Positions 26,620 through 34,845 of a stretch of 64,000 nucleotides of DNA are shown in pieces. How positions within the stretch are numbered: the stretch's first letter is position 1; every line of letters starts with the position of its first letter. Below the pieces are notes generated by a model. That model saw nothing but the letters and a program-made list of their open reading frames with translations, was not told the DNA's origin and did no database searches. The stretch is from Bryobacteraceae bacterium. GTDB lineage: Bacteria; Acidobacteriota; Terriglobia; Bryobacterales; Bryobacteraceae. The translations under genes and the position numbers were made by a program. The DNA is taken from positions 1-64,000 of the forward strand of contig JANWXD010000013.1 of assembly GCA_025055455.1 (NCBI GenBank), written 5' to 3'.

Positions 26620-28410
26620 ATGACCTTCCGTTGGAAGTGGGCGGTGATCGCCACAGCGGGGTTGTGGGCTCTGTGGCTTCGCGTCCCGGCTTCCGGTGGT
26701 GAGCTTTCGGGCAGCGTCGGAGGGCTGGTCACCGACGCTGTGGGAGTGCCCCAGATGGGAGCGGCCGTGCTCCTGTTCGACAGCCAGGAACGGCTGGTGC
26801 GTCGCGTGGTTACGGACCAAACCGGGGCTTTCTTATTCGATTCGCTCCGACCTGGCACGTACTCGCTGCGGGTGAGCTTGGCTAGTTTCGTCCCCGCCCT
26901 GAAGCGCAACATTGTGGTACAGCCCGGCATGCGAAGTTTGTTGAACGTGAACCTGGCCGGGCTGCTGAGTTCGATCGAGTTGGTCTATTCCGCCCGGACG
27001 GAACGTGCCGTGATGAGCGAGGAGTGGAAATGGGTGTTGCGTTCGGCAGCGGCCACGCGGCCGGTGTTGCGTCTTGCGCCCCGCATCGACGCCCCCGAGT
27101 CGCGACGGAAGACCACCCTGGCGTTTTCGGACACCCGCGGCCTCGTCCGGATCTCGGCGGGCGATGAGGGTCGCATTTCGTCCTATGGCAACGAGCCCGA
27201 CTTGGGAACGGCCTTTGCCTTGGCGACGTCGTTGTTCGGGACGAACCACGTGGCGCTGAGCGGCAATTTCGGCTACTCCACAGCCGCCGGCATCCCGACG
27301 GCCGGGCTCAGTACGCGCTACCGTCGGGACACTGGGGGATTGTTCCGCCCCGAGGTCCACCTGACGATGCGCCAGATGTTCCTTCCCGCGCGTGCGGGCG
27401 CCGCCTGGGTGGCGGGACAAAAGGACGGCACCCCGGCTGTCCGGACCATGTCCGTAGGCTTTTTGGACCGCACCCAGTTGACGGAGTCTCTCCGGCTCGA
27501 GTATGGTTTCTCCCTCGAGTCAGTTTCTTTTCTGGAACGCTTGAATTTCTTCAGCCCCTACGTACGCGCTACGCAGCGGCAAGGGGACTCCGGCGCGCTC
27601 GAGCTTGTCTACAGCTCCGGCTTGCCGCCGGCGGAAGCCTTGGGTTACGGCAAGGAGCCCGGCGCGCAGTTGCACCACGACCTGGCAGCCTTGGCGCTGT
27701 TCCCGCGGGTCTCGCTCCGCGAGGGGCGCGCGCGTGTGCAACGGGTAGAGACAGTCGAGGTCGGTTACCGCAAGTCGGTGGGTTCACGCACCTATAGTGT
27801 CGCCGTGTACCGCGAGAACTTGCGCAACGCAGCCCTGACGATGGTTTCGCCGCCGGGGGCCGTTCCGGCGACCGACCTGCTTCCAGATCTGTTCTCCAAC
27901 AGCGCCGTGTTCAACATGGGAGACCTGCGCGGGTTCGGCTATATGGCGTCCGTCACCCAAGCGTTGGGCGACGCCGTCGAGCTGACCACTGCGTTCGGCA
28001 GCGGTAATGCGCTCGTCGCCTCTACCCGTGAGTTGGCCAGCGGCACACCGGATGAGATCCGTCGGCATATCCGATATGGCCGGCGCTATTGGCTGACTGC
28101 GCGGCTCGCCACGACGCTCCCACCTGCGGGCACGCAAGTGGTGACCAGTTACCGTTGGCCCGACGGGCGCGCCTTGACGCCCGGGCACTATTTCCTGACC
28201 CAAACGCTCCGTCCCGAGACGGGCTGGAACGTCCACGTACGCCAGCCTATGCCTGCCGTTCCCGGGCTTCCGGCGCGTCTGGAAGCATCTGCGGATTTCC
28301 GCAATCTCCTCGCTCAAGGCTACCTGCCCGTCAATTTGGCGCAAGGGAAGCGGCTGTACTTGGTGCAGAACCCGCGGAGCGTCCGGGGTGGCGTGAGTTT
28401 TATTTTCTAA
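26620..28410 (+). CDS. Outer-membrane protein with carboxypeptidase regulatory-like domain
   Basis: This 596-residue protein has an N-terminal hydrophobic export signal (about 8-26), a carboxypeptidase-type Ig domain (about 30-110, GSVGGLVTDAVGVPQMGAAV and SLRPGTYSLRVSLASF) and a region of alternating amphipathic strands that ends in GGVSFIF with a C-terminal Phe, consistent with an outer-membrane barrel. It resembles a shortened relative of the TonB-dependent receptor at 12937-16320 but lacks a recognisable plug domain. Its position 31 bases after the GWxTD gene suggests that both proteins work at the envelope together; the substrate is unknown. Confidence 0.8.
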   Translation: MTFRWKWAVIATAGLWALWLRVPASGGELSGSVGGLVTDAVGVPQMGAAVLLFDSQERLVRRVVTDQTGAFLFDSLRPGTYSLRVSLASFVPALKRNIVVQPGMRSLLNVNLAGLLSSIELVYSARTERAVMSEEWKWVLRSAAATRPVLRLAPRIDAPESRRKTTLAFSDTRGLVRISAGDEGRISSYGNEPDLGTAFALATSLFGTNHVALSGNFGYSTAAGIPTAGLSTRYRRDTGGLFRPEVHLTMRQMFLPARAGAAWVAGQKDGTPAVRTMSVGFLDRTQLTESLRLEYGFSLESVSFLERLNFFSPYVRATQRQGDSGALELVYSSGLPPAEALGYGKEPGAQLHHDLAALALFPRVSLREGRARVQRVETVEVGYRKSVGSRTYSVAVYRENLRNAALTMVSPPGAVPATDLLPDLFSNSAVFNMGDLRGFGYMASVTQALGDAVELTTAFGSGNALVASTRELASGTPDEIRRHIRYGRRYWLTARLATTLPPAGTQVVTSYRWPDGRALTPGHYFLTQTLRPETGWNVHVRQPMPAVPGLPARLEASADFRNLLAQGYLPVNLAQGKRLYLVQNPRSVRGGVSFIF

Positions 28411-28767
28411 GCTCCTGTCTGCATGCGCAACTGCGCAGCGCCCGCGCCGCAGTGTGACTGCGAAGCCGCGTGCCTCCGCGATGTGCTCAAGTTGATTCGG
28501 CGGGAAGGAGGAACAACCAGCCGAGCGGGCCTCCCTCGGCGTGAATCACGACCAAGAGAGCCCCCAGCGTCGGGCGAAACGGTCGGCAGTGACGCGCCCG
28601 CTTGCGCCATCCGAGCGAGCGCGAACCGGACCGCGCTTGGCATTTCGGCGATAACCTCGTCGGACGTTCGGAGCAGCGGCAGCGGTACAACATCCCTACT
28701 TCCGGGACCAACTCCCTTTCTCTATTATCCCTCCCAATGATCCCTCCGAGTACACTCCCAGGGTAGA
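28411..28767. other. Intergenic region without a convincing gene
   Basis: About 357 bases. Short frames on both strands lack Shine-Dalgarno sequences and family features. TATTAT (28723-28728) and TAGAAT (28764-28769) are possible -10 boxes for the following gene; neither has a good -35 box. Confidence 0.4.
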
Positions 28768-29505
28768 ATGGCCGCTATGAGGAAGCTAGCGAGTTGGGTT
28801 CTGCTGGCGACGGCGGCCGCGAGCTCGGTCAAGCGCCCCGTCGAGGAGTTTCCGGCTTCGGGAGGCACCGTGCGGATTACACCGGTCCGGCATGGCAGCT
28901 TGATGATCGAAGCGGGCGGCCAAGTGATCCACGTGGATCCGTGGAGCCAGGGTAACTATGAGGGCCTGCCGCAGGCCGACATCATTCTGATCACGGACAC
29001 CCACGGCGATCACTTGGATCGGGTCATGATCCAGAAGCTGAAAAAGCCCCATACCGTGGTCATTGGCCCCCCGGCGGTCGCCAAGGCGCTCGAAGATGTC
29101 GCCGCCGTCACGGTGTTACGGAACGGCGAGACGACCAAAATCGGCGCCTGGACGATCGAAGCTGTGCCGATGTACAACCTCAAGCGAGGTCCCGCCGAAG
29201 GCAAGTTTTACCATGACAAGGGCCGAGGCAATGGATATGTCGTGACGTGGGGAGGCAAGCGCTTCTACATCTCCGGCGATACGGAGGGGGTGCCGGAGAT
29301 GCGAGCTCTCCAGAACATCGACGTCGCCTTCGTATGTATGAATCTGCCGTTTACGATGCCGCCCGAGGAGGCCGCCGACGCTGTGAAAGCGTTCCGGCCC
29401 AAAATCGTCTATCCCTACCACTATCGCGGCTCGGATCTGTCGGTGTTCGAACACGCATTGAAAGGAACGGGCATCGAGGTGCGCATTCGCGACTGGTATT
29501 ACTGA
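28768..29505 (+). CDS. Exported MBL-fold metal-dependent hydrolase
   Basis: This 245-residue protein has a short signal-like N-terminus (LASWVLLATAAASS) and the UlaG-type metallo-beta-lactamase fold: RHGSLMIEAGGQVIHVDPW, the metal site TDTHGDHLD (H-x-D-H variant with Gly), GRGNGYVVTWGGKRFYISGDTE and YPYHYRGSD. Proteins of this type hydrolyse phosphodiesters or lactones; the substrate cannot be predicted. The start may instead be ATG 28777, which lies 7 bases after a TAGAAT box and would give a leaderless transcript. The last 7 bases overlap the end of the convergent gene. Confidence 0.9.
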   Translation: MAAMRKLASWVLLATAAASSVKRPVEEFPASGGTVRITPVRHGSLMIEAGGQVIHVDPWSQGNYEGLPQADIILITDTHGDHLDRVMIQKLKKPHTVVIGPPAVAKALEDVAAVTVLRNGETTKIGAWTIEAVPMYNLKRGPAEGKFYHDKGRGNGYVVTWGGKRFYISGDTEGVPEMRALQNIDVAFVCMNLPFTMPPEEAADAVKAFRPKIVYPYHYRGSDLSVFEHALKGTGIEVRIRDWYY

Positions 29506-30857
29506 CGGACCGCCGGACGCACCCGAACGGTGAGCGGCGGACGGGGAGTTACGGTGAACTCGAGGATGCCGCCTCGATCCGCCTCGAGCTCGCGCATCTC
29601 TTCGTCGTCGGCTTCGATTTCGTAGCGGCCCCCTGGCGCCAAGCCCACGACAAAGACCAGCTTGGTCTCGGGGTTGTCAAGGGTGAAACGGGCCGCGCCG
29701 GAGGTATATAGCACCGCCGCGTCCTGAATGCAAATCGGCTGGGGCTCGGCTTCCGGCCTCAGGATTTTGCGCTCGCCCTTTTCGAAGAGCTGCAATTCGC
29801 GGTCGAAGTACCCCAGCCAGACAGCGTCCTCCTCCCAGCTTGACCGCAGGAACAGCCTGCCGAACGTGGTGTCGTGCCAGGCCAAGGGCACGTGGTAGTA
29901 GCTGAGACCCGGAAGGTAGGGGTTGGCCCAAAGAAACTCGTAGGGAATCCCAAAGGAGCCGCGCATCAGGAATCGGTCGTGGATCAGCCAACCCTGTAGG
30001 AACTGGTTCTCGAGCAGGTTCGGGTCGTAGGCCACCGTGGCCAGAGCGGCCGCCCGCGTCAAAGCCGCCACCTCGAGGTTGACTTCCCCTTCCCCCTTCC
30101 ATGCCGGGATCCAGTATTCGTTCTCGGCGGCCGGAAACGGCGCGGGGTAAAAGCTGAGCAGCAGGTATTTGGGCAGGTCCCGGAACCACAGTCCCGCGGC
30201 TTCGCGCAGGTCGACGAAGAGATTGTCGCGCACTGCGTGGAGGAGTTCCGCCAAGGGGTACAGCTCGGCTTGTGGAACGCTCGCCCGGCCGGAGCGGAGA
30301 CCGGGAACGACCTGCTCGCGCCACCAAACCTCCACGGCGAAGCGCAACTTTTGCTCCGGCAAGCTGGGTACGTGTCCGGATAGAGCTATGGCAGCCAGCA
30401 CACGATCTCGCACGGCCGAGATGGAAGGATCCTCGCGGCTCGTCCCCTCGAGGACACTGCGAAGGCGGCGCGAAAGCGTGCCGGACTGGGACGGTGTCAG
30501 CGCTGATTGGCACCAGTCGAAGACCAAGGCGGTCTGCCGGGTGTCTCTGACCTGCTGAGTCGCCCACTCCGCGGCTTGGCGGCAGGGCTTAGGGTCGTCG
30601 GTCACCTGGGAGTAGAGGGCCAGCGCAAAGCCGGGCTCCGGGAGAGCACCCCCGGTCTTCATCACCAGCTCGAATTGCTGCCAGCGAAGCGACAGTCGCT
30701 GCCGTTCGCGTTGAAGCAGTCGCAACCGGCGGGGCTCGAGAAACAAGCGTGGGTGTGGCCGTCCGATCCGATAGCTTTCGGCCCTGTCTTGCGCCGCCGC
30801 CTGAGGTCGCGGCGAAGGTAGCACTACCAGGATCGCCAGCAGTAGCTTGCAAACCAT
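29499..30857 (-). CDS. Exported protein resembling heparinase II/III-type polysaccharide lyases
   Basis: This protein of about 452 residues has a signal peptide (CKLLLAILVVLPSPRPQAAAQ) followed by HPRLFLEPRRLRLLQRER, which resembles the opening of alginate/heparinase-type lyases. A helical region (alpha/alpha toroid-like) and a C-terminal beta-rich part with FLRSSWEEDAVWLGYFDR (compare the 'R-S-W-x-x-D-A' strand of the heparinase sandwich domain) follow. The lyase assignment is tentative: I cannot identify catalytic Tyr/His with certainty. ATG at 30875 and a longer start at 30929 are alternatives; GGAGGGG is directly before 30857, too close for normal use. No other polysaccharide-degradation gene is adjacent. 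Confidence 0.7.
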   Translation of the reverse strand: MVCKLLLAILVVLPSPRPQAAAQDRAESYRIGRPHPRLFLEPRRLRLLQRERQRLSLRWQQFELVMKTGGALPEPGFALALYSQVTDDPKPCRQAAEWATQQVRDTRQTALVFDWCQSALTPSQSGTLSRRLRSVLEGTSREDPSISAVRDRVLAAIALSGHVPSLPEQKLRFAVEVWWREQVVPGLRSGRASVPQAELYPLAELLHAVRDNLFVDLREAAGLWFRDLPKYLLLSFYPAPFPAAENEYWIPAWKGEGEVNLEVAALTRAAALATVAYDPNLLENQFLQGWLIHDRFLMRGSFGIPYEFLWANPYLPGLSYYHVPLAWHDTTFGRLFLRSSWEEDAVWLGYFDRELQLFEKGERKILRPEAEPQPICIQDAAVLYTSGAARFTLDNPETKLVFVVGLAPGGRYEIEADDEEMRELEADRGGILEFTVTPRPPLTVRVRPAVRQ

Positions 30858-31012
30858 CCCCTCCGATTGTGTCATACGGACACGGTCCCCCGCCCAAGCC
30901 TCAGCCTTGCCCAGCCAGCCGCGTTGCAACGCAAGAACTTACAGCCAAGCCAGGTTGGGGACTCGATTGCAAAGGGGAGGGGCGAATTGATGTGAGTTGC
31001 TCTTTGAACCTG

Positions 31013-31139
31013 CCCTCTGCGGCAACCAGCAAGCGAGAGGGTGAACCATGCGGCGGAACGCAGGACATGCTCGCGGGACACGAGGTGGAACTCAAGCCGG
31101 TTCACCCGCTCGTTTTGGGGTTGCAACAGAGGGTTTTTT
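31013..31139 (+). ncRNA. Candidate structured RNA with terminator-like end
   Basis: A long interrupted stem closes this segment: CCCTCTG (31013-31019) with CAGAGGG (31127-31133), GCAACC (31022-31027) with GGTTGC (31119-31124), CGAG (31034-31037) with CTCG (31109-31112) and GGGTGAACC (31039-31047) with GGTTCACCC (31099-31107). Two small hairpins fit inside (TGCG/CGCA 31049-31062 and CTCG/CGAG 31070-31084). Six T follow immediately (31134-31139). No protein-coding frame is convincing. The rod-plus-U-run shape is that of a small RNA; I do not recognise a known family (not tmRNA, RNase P, SRP or a known riboswitch). Confidence 0.55.
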
Positions 31140-31310
31140 GGCCTCAAACCTCAGGTTCCCCCCAGGGATCCTCGGTTCCGGCCACAACCGGAAGCTCTGT
31201 GTGGAGGCAAATTTTATTGTGAGGACGCGGGCTTCACCAGGGCCGGAACGGCTAGCGGGTGCAACGTTCTCCGGTTGAGTCGGCGCCGGATCCCGCGCCC
31301 ACCTGGGCGG

Positions 31311-31362
31311 ACCGCATCGGGAGCGACGGACACTCTCCTTCGCTTCCGATGCGGTTTCTTCT
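31311..31362 (+). terminator. Long hairpin with T-rich tail
   Basis: A 20-base arm (31311-31330) pairs with 31336-31355 with one mismatch and one G-T pair around a 5-base loop; TTCTTCTTT follows on the plus strand. It lies 26 bases beyond the stop of the minus-strand gene at 31381 and so may act in both directions, but the T-rich side faces plus-strand transcripts coming from the 31013-31310 region. Confidence 0.6.
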
Positions 31363-31380
31363 TTCCCTCCGTCCCCGAGG

Positions 31381-31674
31381 CTACCAAGCCAAGGTACCGG
31401 AACGGGGTTCCTCCTCCGGGTTCGGCAGGTAAAGCGTCTTGCACCGCTCGCAGCGATAGATCTCGGCCTCTGCCCCGAATTTTTCCTTCACTTCGTCGCC
31501 GAAAAAGTACCACCGCTTGAGGTGGCCGGCGCAAATCTTGCCTTTCTCAGCCTTTTCGTTGCAGGCGCGCTGCCGCAGAATCCGTCGTTTGACCTTGGTG
31601 CCGTCGCTCAGAACGGCGACGACTTCCGACTCCGGAGCGGACTTTCCCGGCAAGGGGAACTTTGCGGTTGCCAT
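31381..31674 (-). CDS. Small protein with a zinc-ribbon-like cysteine pattern
   Basis: This protein of about 97 residues starts at ATG 31674 (MATAKFPLPGKS); an ATG four codons upstream is an alternative. It has a basic N-terminal strand region (VVAVLSDGTKVKRRILRQ), then cysteines in ACNEKAEKGKICAGH and a C-terminal CERCKTLYLP knuckle, which together could bind one zinc ion. I do not recognise a family. A nucleic-acid or protein-binding role is only a guess. TATACT on the minus strand (31695-31690) is a probable -10 box, giving a 5' leader of about 10 bases. Confidence 0.7.
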   Translation of the reverse strand: MATAKFPLPGKSAPESEVVAVLSDGTKVKRRILRQRACNEKAEKGKICAGHLKRWYFFGDEVKEKFGAEAEIYRCERCKTLYLPNPEEEPRSGTLAW

Positions 31675-31755
31675 AGCTCTGAACAAGGGAGTATACCAGT
31701 GGCCGTTGCTGACCGGCGCAGAGCCCGGGCGTTTGGCCGGAACCTGAAGCGTGCC

Positions 31756-31798
31756 GCGGGAGTGTACCGTTCAAGCTCGCCTTGGGCGGAACTCCCGC
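31756..31798. repeat. Nested inverted repeat upstream of the phosphatase-superfamily operon
   Basis: GCGGGAGT (31756-31763) pairs with ACTCCCGC (31791-31798); inside, nine further pairs form (CCGTTCAAG 31767-31775 with CTTGGGCGG 31781-31789, two G-T pairs) around a 5-base loop. It lies between the divergent small zinc protein and the operon at 31865, about 50 bases before the operon's -10 box. No T-run follows in either direction, so an operator or RNA structure is as likely as a terminator. Confidence 0.55.
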
Positions 31799-31864
31799 AC
31801 TAGTACTGCTGTGACTCTACCCGCTCCGAAAACCTGCGCGCCCGGGTGTTACAATCGCGATGAA

Positions 31865-32734
31865 ATGCCAGCGATTCACACCAGGAGACGGCCGCGAGCC
31901 AACCACTACCTGTTGATCGTCTTCGATAGCTGCCGGTGGGACTCTTTCGTCGCGGCGCGGCCGAAAGTGATGCGCAAACTTGGTCCGATCCAACGCCGGT
32001 GGTCGTATGCGTCTTGGACGTCACCATCTCACTACAACTTGCTGATCGGTTTGATGCCGCATACCAGCCCGCGCCACGTGTTCGCCTCCGAGTACTACAA
32101 AAAGGAGTTTCTCAAGTTCAACGAGCGGCTGGGATGCACCAATTTCGAATTCAAATCGTTGGTGCCGCGCCTGTACCTTCCCGTGTTCCTCAAAGAGACC
32201 CTAGGCTACCGCACGCACGCCATGGTCTCGCTTCCGGTGTTGAACCCCAAGACGATCCTCAACCAAGGGTTCGACACTTACAGGCTCATGGACAAGCACA
32301 ACGACATGCGGGCCATGCTGCGGGAGCTCAAATTTTCGGAAGACCGCCCCTCGTTTTACCTGCTAAACGTAGGCGAGACGCATTACCCGTACGCGCTGCC
32401 GGATGAACCTCCCGATCTATGGCCCCGCATCAGCGGAGTTCACGGGGTGTTCAAGCACCTGGACGACCACATCGTGGGCGGCAAACTGCGCAGGCGGCGG
32501 CAGAAATTTTTCGATCAGAAGAAACTGGACCAGTTGCGGCAGAGACAGATCGAGGCGGTGCGGTACTTGGACGGCGTGATGGAGGAGTTGTTCGACTTGG
32601 TACCCAAGAACACCTACATCACAATCACCTCCGACCACGGCGAGTTGTTCGGCGAAGACGGCTATTTTGGCCACGGCCCGGTGCACCATGAAAAGGTTTT
32701 CGAAGTCCCCTTCGTCGAAGGGAAGCTTCGGTGA
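31865..32734 (+). CDS. Sulfatase-like protein of the alkaline phosphatase superfamily
   Basis: This 289-residue protein has the metal-binding start strand YLLIVFDSCRWDSF (FDSxRxD), a WTSPSHYNLLIG segment at the nucleophile position and the C-terminal metal site SDHGELFGEDGYFGHG. In true sulfatases the nucleophile motif is C/S-x-P-S-R; here Thr replaces Cys (TSPSH), so it is unlikely to carry formylglycine and may hydrolyse or transfer a phosphoester instead. It is shorter than typical sulfatases (400-550). TACAAT (31850-31855) ends 9 bases before the ATG and no Shine-Dalgarno is seen. Its stop overlaps the next start by GTGA. Confidence 0.85.
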   Translation: MPAIHTRRRPRANHYLLIVFDSCRWDSFVAARPKVMRKLGPIQRRWSYASWTSPSHYNLLIGLMPHTSPRHVFASEYYKKEFLKFNERLGCTNFEFKSLVPRLYLPVFLKETLGYRTHAMVSLPVLNPKTILNQGFDTYRLMDKHNDMRAMLRELKFSEDRPSFYLLNVGETHYPYALPDEPPDLWPRISGVHGVFKHLDDHIVGGKLRRRRQKFFDQKKLDQLRQRQIEAVRYLDGVMEELFDLVPKNTYITITSDHGELFGEDGYFGHGPVHHEKVFEVPFVEGKLR

Positions 32735-34845
32735 GGGTTGGCTTTCCGCACCAGCAGGTGCTGGCCGCGGTGGCGCTGGCGGCGGGGTGGTGGCTGGCGA
32801 GCCCCGGGCCGGGCTCTGAGGCGCTTCAAACCGCTTATATCGGCCCGGGTGCCGGGTTTGCCTTCCTGGGCTCTTTTCTGGCCATCCTGGGTGGATTTTT
32901 CCTAACCGGGCTGTCGCTGGTGTCCTGGCCCTTTCGCCTGGCTTGGCGGGCAGTGCGTTCCCGCCGAGTCTGGAAGCGGGCGCGCGTCCGGAAGCTGATT
33001 TTCCTCGGACTCGACGGCTTCGACGCCGCGCGTACGGAACGGTTGCTCGCCGAAGGCAAGTTGCCTCATCTGGCGCGGCTCCGGGAGCTCGGCGGCTACC
33101 GCCGGCTGCGTACGACCTTCCCCTCGTTGTCTCCCGTGGCCTGGTCCACCTTCGCTACCGGGGTCAACCCGGCCCGTCACAACATCTTCGACTTCTTGAA
33201 CCGGAATTTAAAGTCCTATTTGCCAGAGCTGTCCTCGGCCAAGGTTGGCCCACCCTCGCGCGTGCTGCGGATCGGGCGGTGGCGCCTTCCGCTGGCGCGC
33301 CCGTATCTGGAGCTGCGCCGCAAAAGCCAACCGTTTTGGAAGATTCTTGGACAGCACCACATCAGCGCCACCATTCTCCGGGTGCCGATTACATTTCCGC
33401 CCGAGAAGTTCCGCGGGCGCCTGCTCTCGGCGATGTGCACGCCGGACCTGAAAGGCACGCAAGGCAGCTTTGCGCAATTCACGACGCGGCTGGAGCAGGC
33501 CAACTTCGAAAGTGGGGCCCGATACCCGTTGCGGCGCCGCGGCTCGGTGCTGGAGGGCGAGTTGGAGGGCCCAGAGGATTTCCACTTGGAAGGCCGCGGC
33601 GCTCTGAAAATACCCTTCCGCCTCGAGCTGGACGGCGCCGGCGCGCGCCTTCAGCTCGGGGGCCGGAGCTACCGCCTCAGACTGGGCGAGTATACGCCCT
33701 GGATCCGGCTGACGTTCCGCAATGCCCTCGGCGCAAAGGTGCGGGGCATCGCCCGCTTTTTGCTCACGGAGCTCGAGCCCCACGTCTCGCTCTATGTTTC
33801 GCCAGTGAACCTCGATCCGGAACGGCCGGCGCTACCCATTGCGCACCCGTCCTTTTACGCGGCCTACCTGGCCAAACTGATCGGCCCGTACGCCACGCTG
33901 GGGATGGCCGAGGACACCTGGGCCCTCAACGAAGGCGTCATTGACGAAGAAGCCTTTCTCGAACAGGCGTATCTGATCTTCGAGGAGCGTAAGGCGATGT
34001 TCTTGAGCGCGCTGGAGCGGACGCGGCGCGGTGTCGTCGCTTGCGTCTTCGACACAAGCGACCGCATCCAGCACATGTTCTACCGCCATCTCGGCGGCAA
34101 CGGCCGCTTTGCGCACGTCATCGATGAAATGTACCAGCGGATGGATCAACTGGTGGGGGAGACGCTCAGGTATGTGGACGACGACACGGTGTTGTTCGTG
34201 CTCTCTGACCACGGGTTCTGCTCGTTCCGCCGTGCCGTCAATCTCAACACGTGGCTGTGGCGACACGGCTACCTCGTCGTGAAACCCGAGGCATCCCTGG
34301 GACCATATTTTCAGGGTGTGGATTGGAGCCGCACGCGCGCCTACTGCCTCGGGCTCGGCGGACTGTATCTGAATCTTCGGGGACGCGAGGCGTGCGGCGT
34401 CGTCTCACCTGGGGAGGAAGCCGAGCGCCTCAAGGCTGAGCTCATCGAAAAGCTTACGGGCCTGCGGGACGACGAGACGGGCCAGCTCGCTATCCGCCAA
34501 GTCTACGCCGCCAGTGATCTTTACACGGGTCCCTACCTGGAGGCGGCGCCGGATTTGATCGTCGGTTACAACGAAGGCTACCGCATCGCTTGGGAGGCTG
34601 CCGTCGGCCACGTCGGCGCAGAGATTTTCACCGACAACCGCAAGGCGTGGAGCGGCGATCACTGTGTGGATCCCCATTTGGTGCCGGGCGTGCTGTTTTC
34701 CAACCGCCCCATTCACGCTCCGAGCCCCGGTATCGAGGACATGGCGCCCACCGCCTTGGAGCTGTTCGGCCTGCAACCTCCCTCGTGGATGGAAGGCAGG
34801 CCTGTGCTGGCTTGCACCTCTTCAGGCCGGAGCACGACTCGATGA
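32731..34845 (+). CDS. Membrane-anchored alkaline-phosphatase-superfamily (type I phosphodiesterase) protein
   Basis: This 704-residue protein has one or two N-terminal hydrophobic segments (about 7-25 and 37-68) and a PF01663-type phosphodiesterase/nucleotide pyrophosphatase domain: LIFLGLDGFDAARTERLL (first metal Asp), TTFPSLSPVAWSTFATG (Ser nucleophile candidate), VFDTSDRIQHMF (metal Asp and His), VLSDHGFCSFRRAV (Asp-His) and WSGDHCVDP (last His). All metal positions look present. It starts at GTG overlapping the upstream stop and ends in an ATGA overlap with its paralogue. The substrate is unknown; lipid- or glycan-linked phosphoesters at the envelope are likely from the anchoring. Confidence 0.88.
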   Translation: MRVGFPHQQVLAAVALAAGWWLASPGPGSEALQTAYIGPGAGFAFLGSFLAILGGFFLTGLSLVSWPFRLAWRAVRSRRVWKRARVRKLIFLGLDGFDAARTERLLAEGKLPHLARLRELGGYRRLRTTFPSLSPVAWSTFATGVNPARHNIFDFLNRNLKSYLPELSSAKVGPPSRVLRIGRWRLPLARPYLELRRKSQPFWKILGQHHISATILRVPITFPPEKFRGRLLSAMCTPDLKGTQGSFAQFTTRLEQANFESGARYPLRRRGSVLEGELEGPEDFHLEGRGALKIPFRLELDGAGARLQLGGRSYRLRLGEYTPWIRLTFRNALGAKVRGIARFLLTELEPHVSLYVSPVNLDPERPALPIAHPSFYAAYLAKLIGPYATLGMAEDTWALNEGVIDEEAFLEQAYLIFEERKAMFLSALERTRRGVVACVFDTSDRIQHMFYRHLGGNGRFAHVIDEMYQRMDQLVGETLRYVDDDTVLFVLSDHGFCSFRRAVNLNTWLWRHGYLVVKPEASLGPYFQGVDWSRTRAYCLGLGGLYLNLRGREACGVVSPGEEAERLKAELIEKLTGLRDDETGQLAIRQVYAASDLYTGPYLEAAPDLIVGYNEGYRIAWEAAVGHVGAEIFTDNRKAWSGDHCVDPHLVPGVLFSNRPIHAPSPGIEDMAPTALELFGLQPPSWMEGRPVLACTSSGRSTTR

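Noticed and set aside
28407-28740. Small genes on either strand before the MBL gene
   Set aside because: No start signals, no family resemblance and low-complexity composition; more likely non-coding.
31097-31112. GGTTC resembling a tRNA T-arm
   Set aside because: No acceptor stem, D-arm or anticodon arm can be formed around it; it belongs to the long stem of the candidate RNA.
31225-31265. Resemblance to the GGAA-loop domain of SRP RNA (CACCAGGGCCGGAACGGC)
   Set aside because: The loop has an extra C and the flanking asymmetric and symmetric loops do not match; similarity is limited to the hairpin tip.
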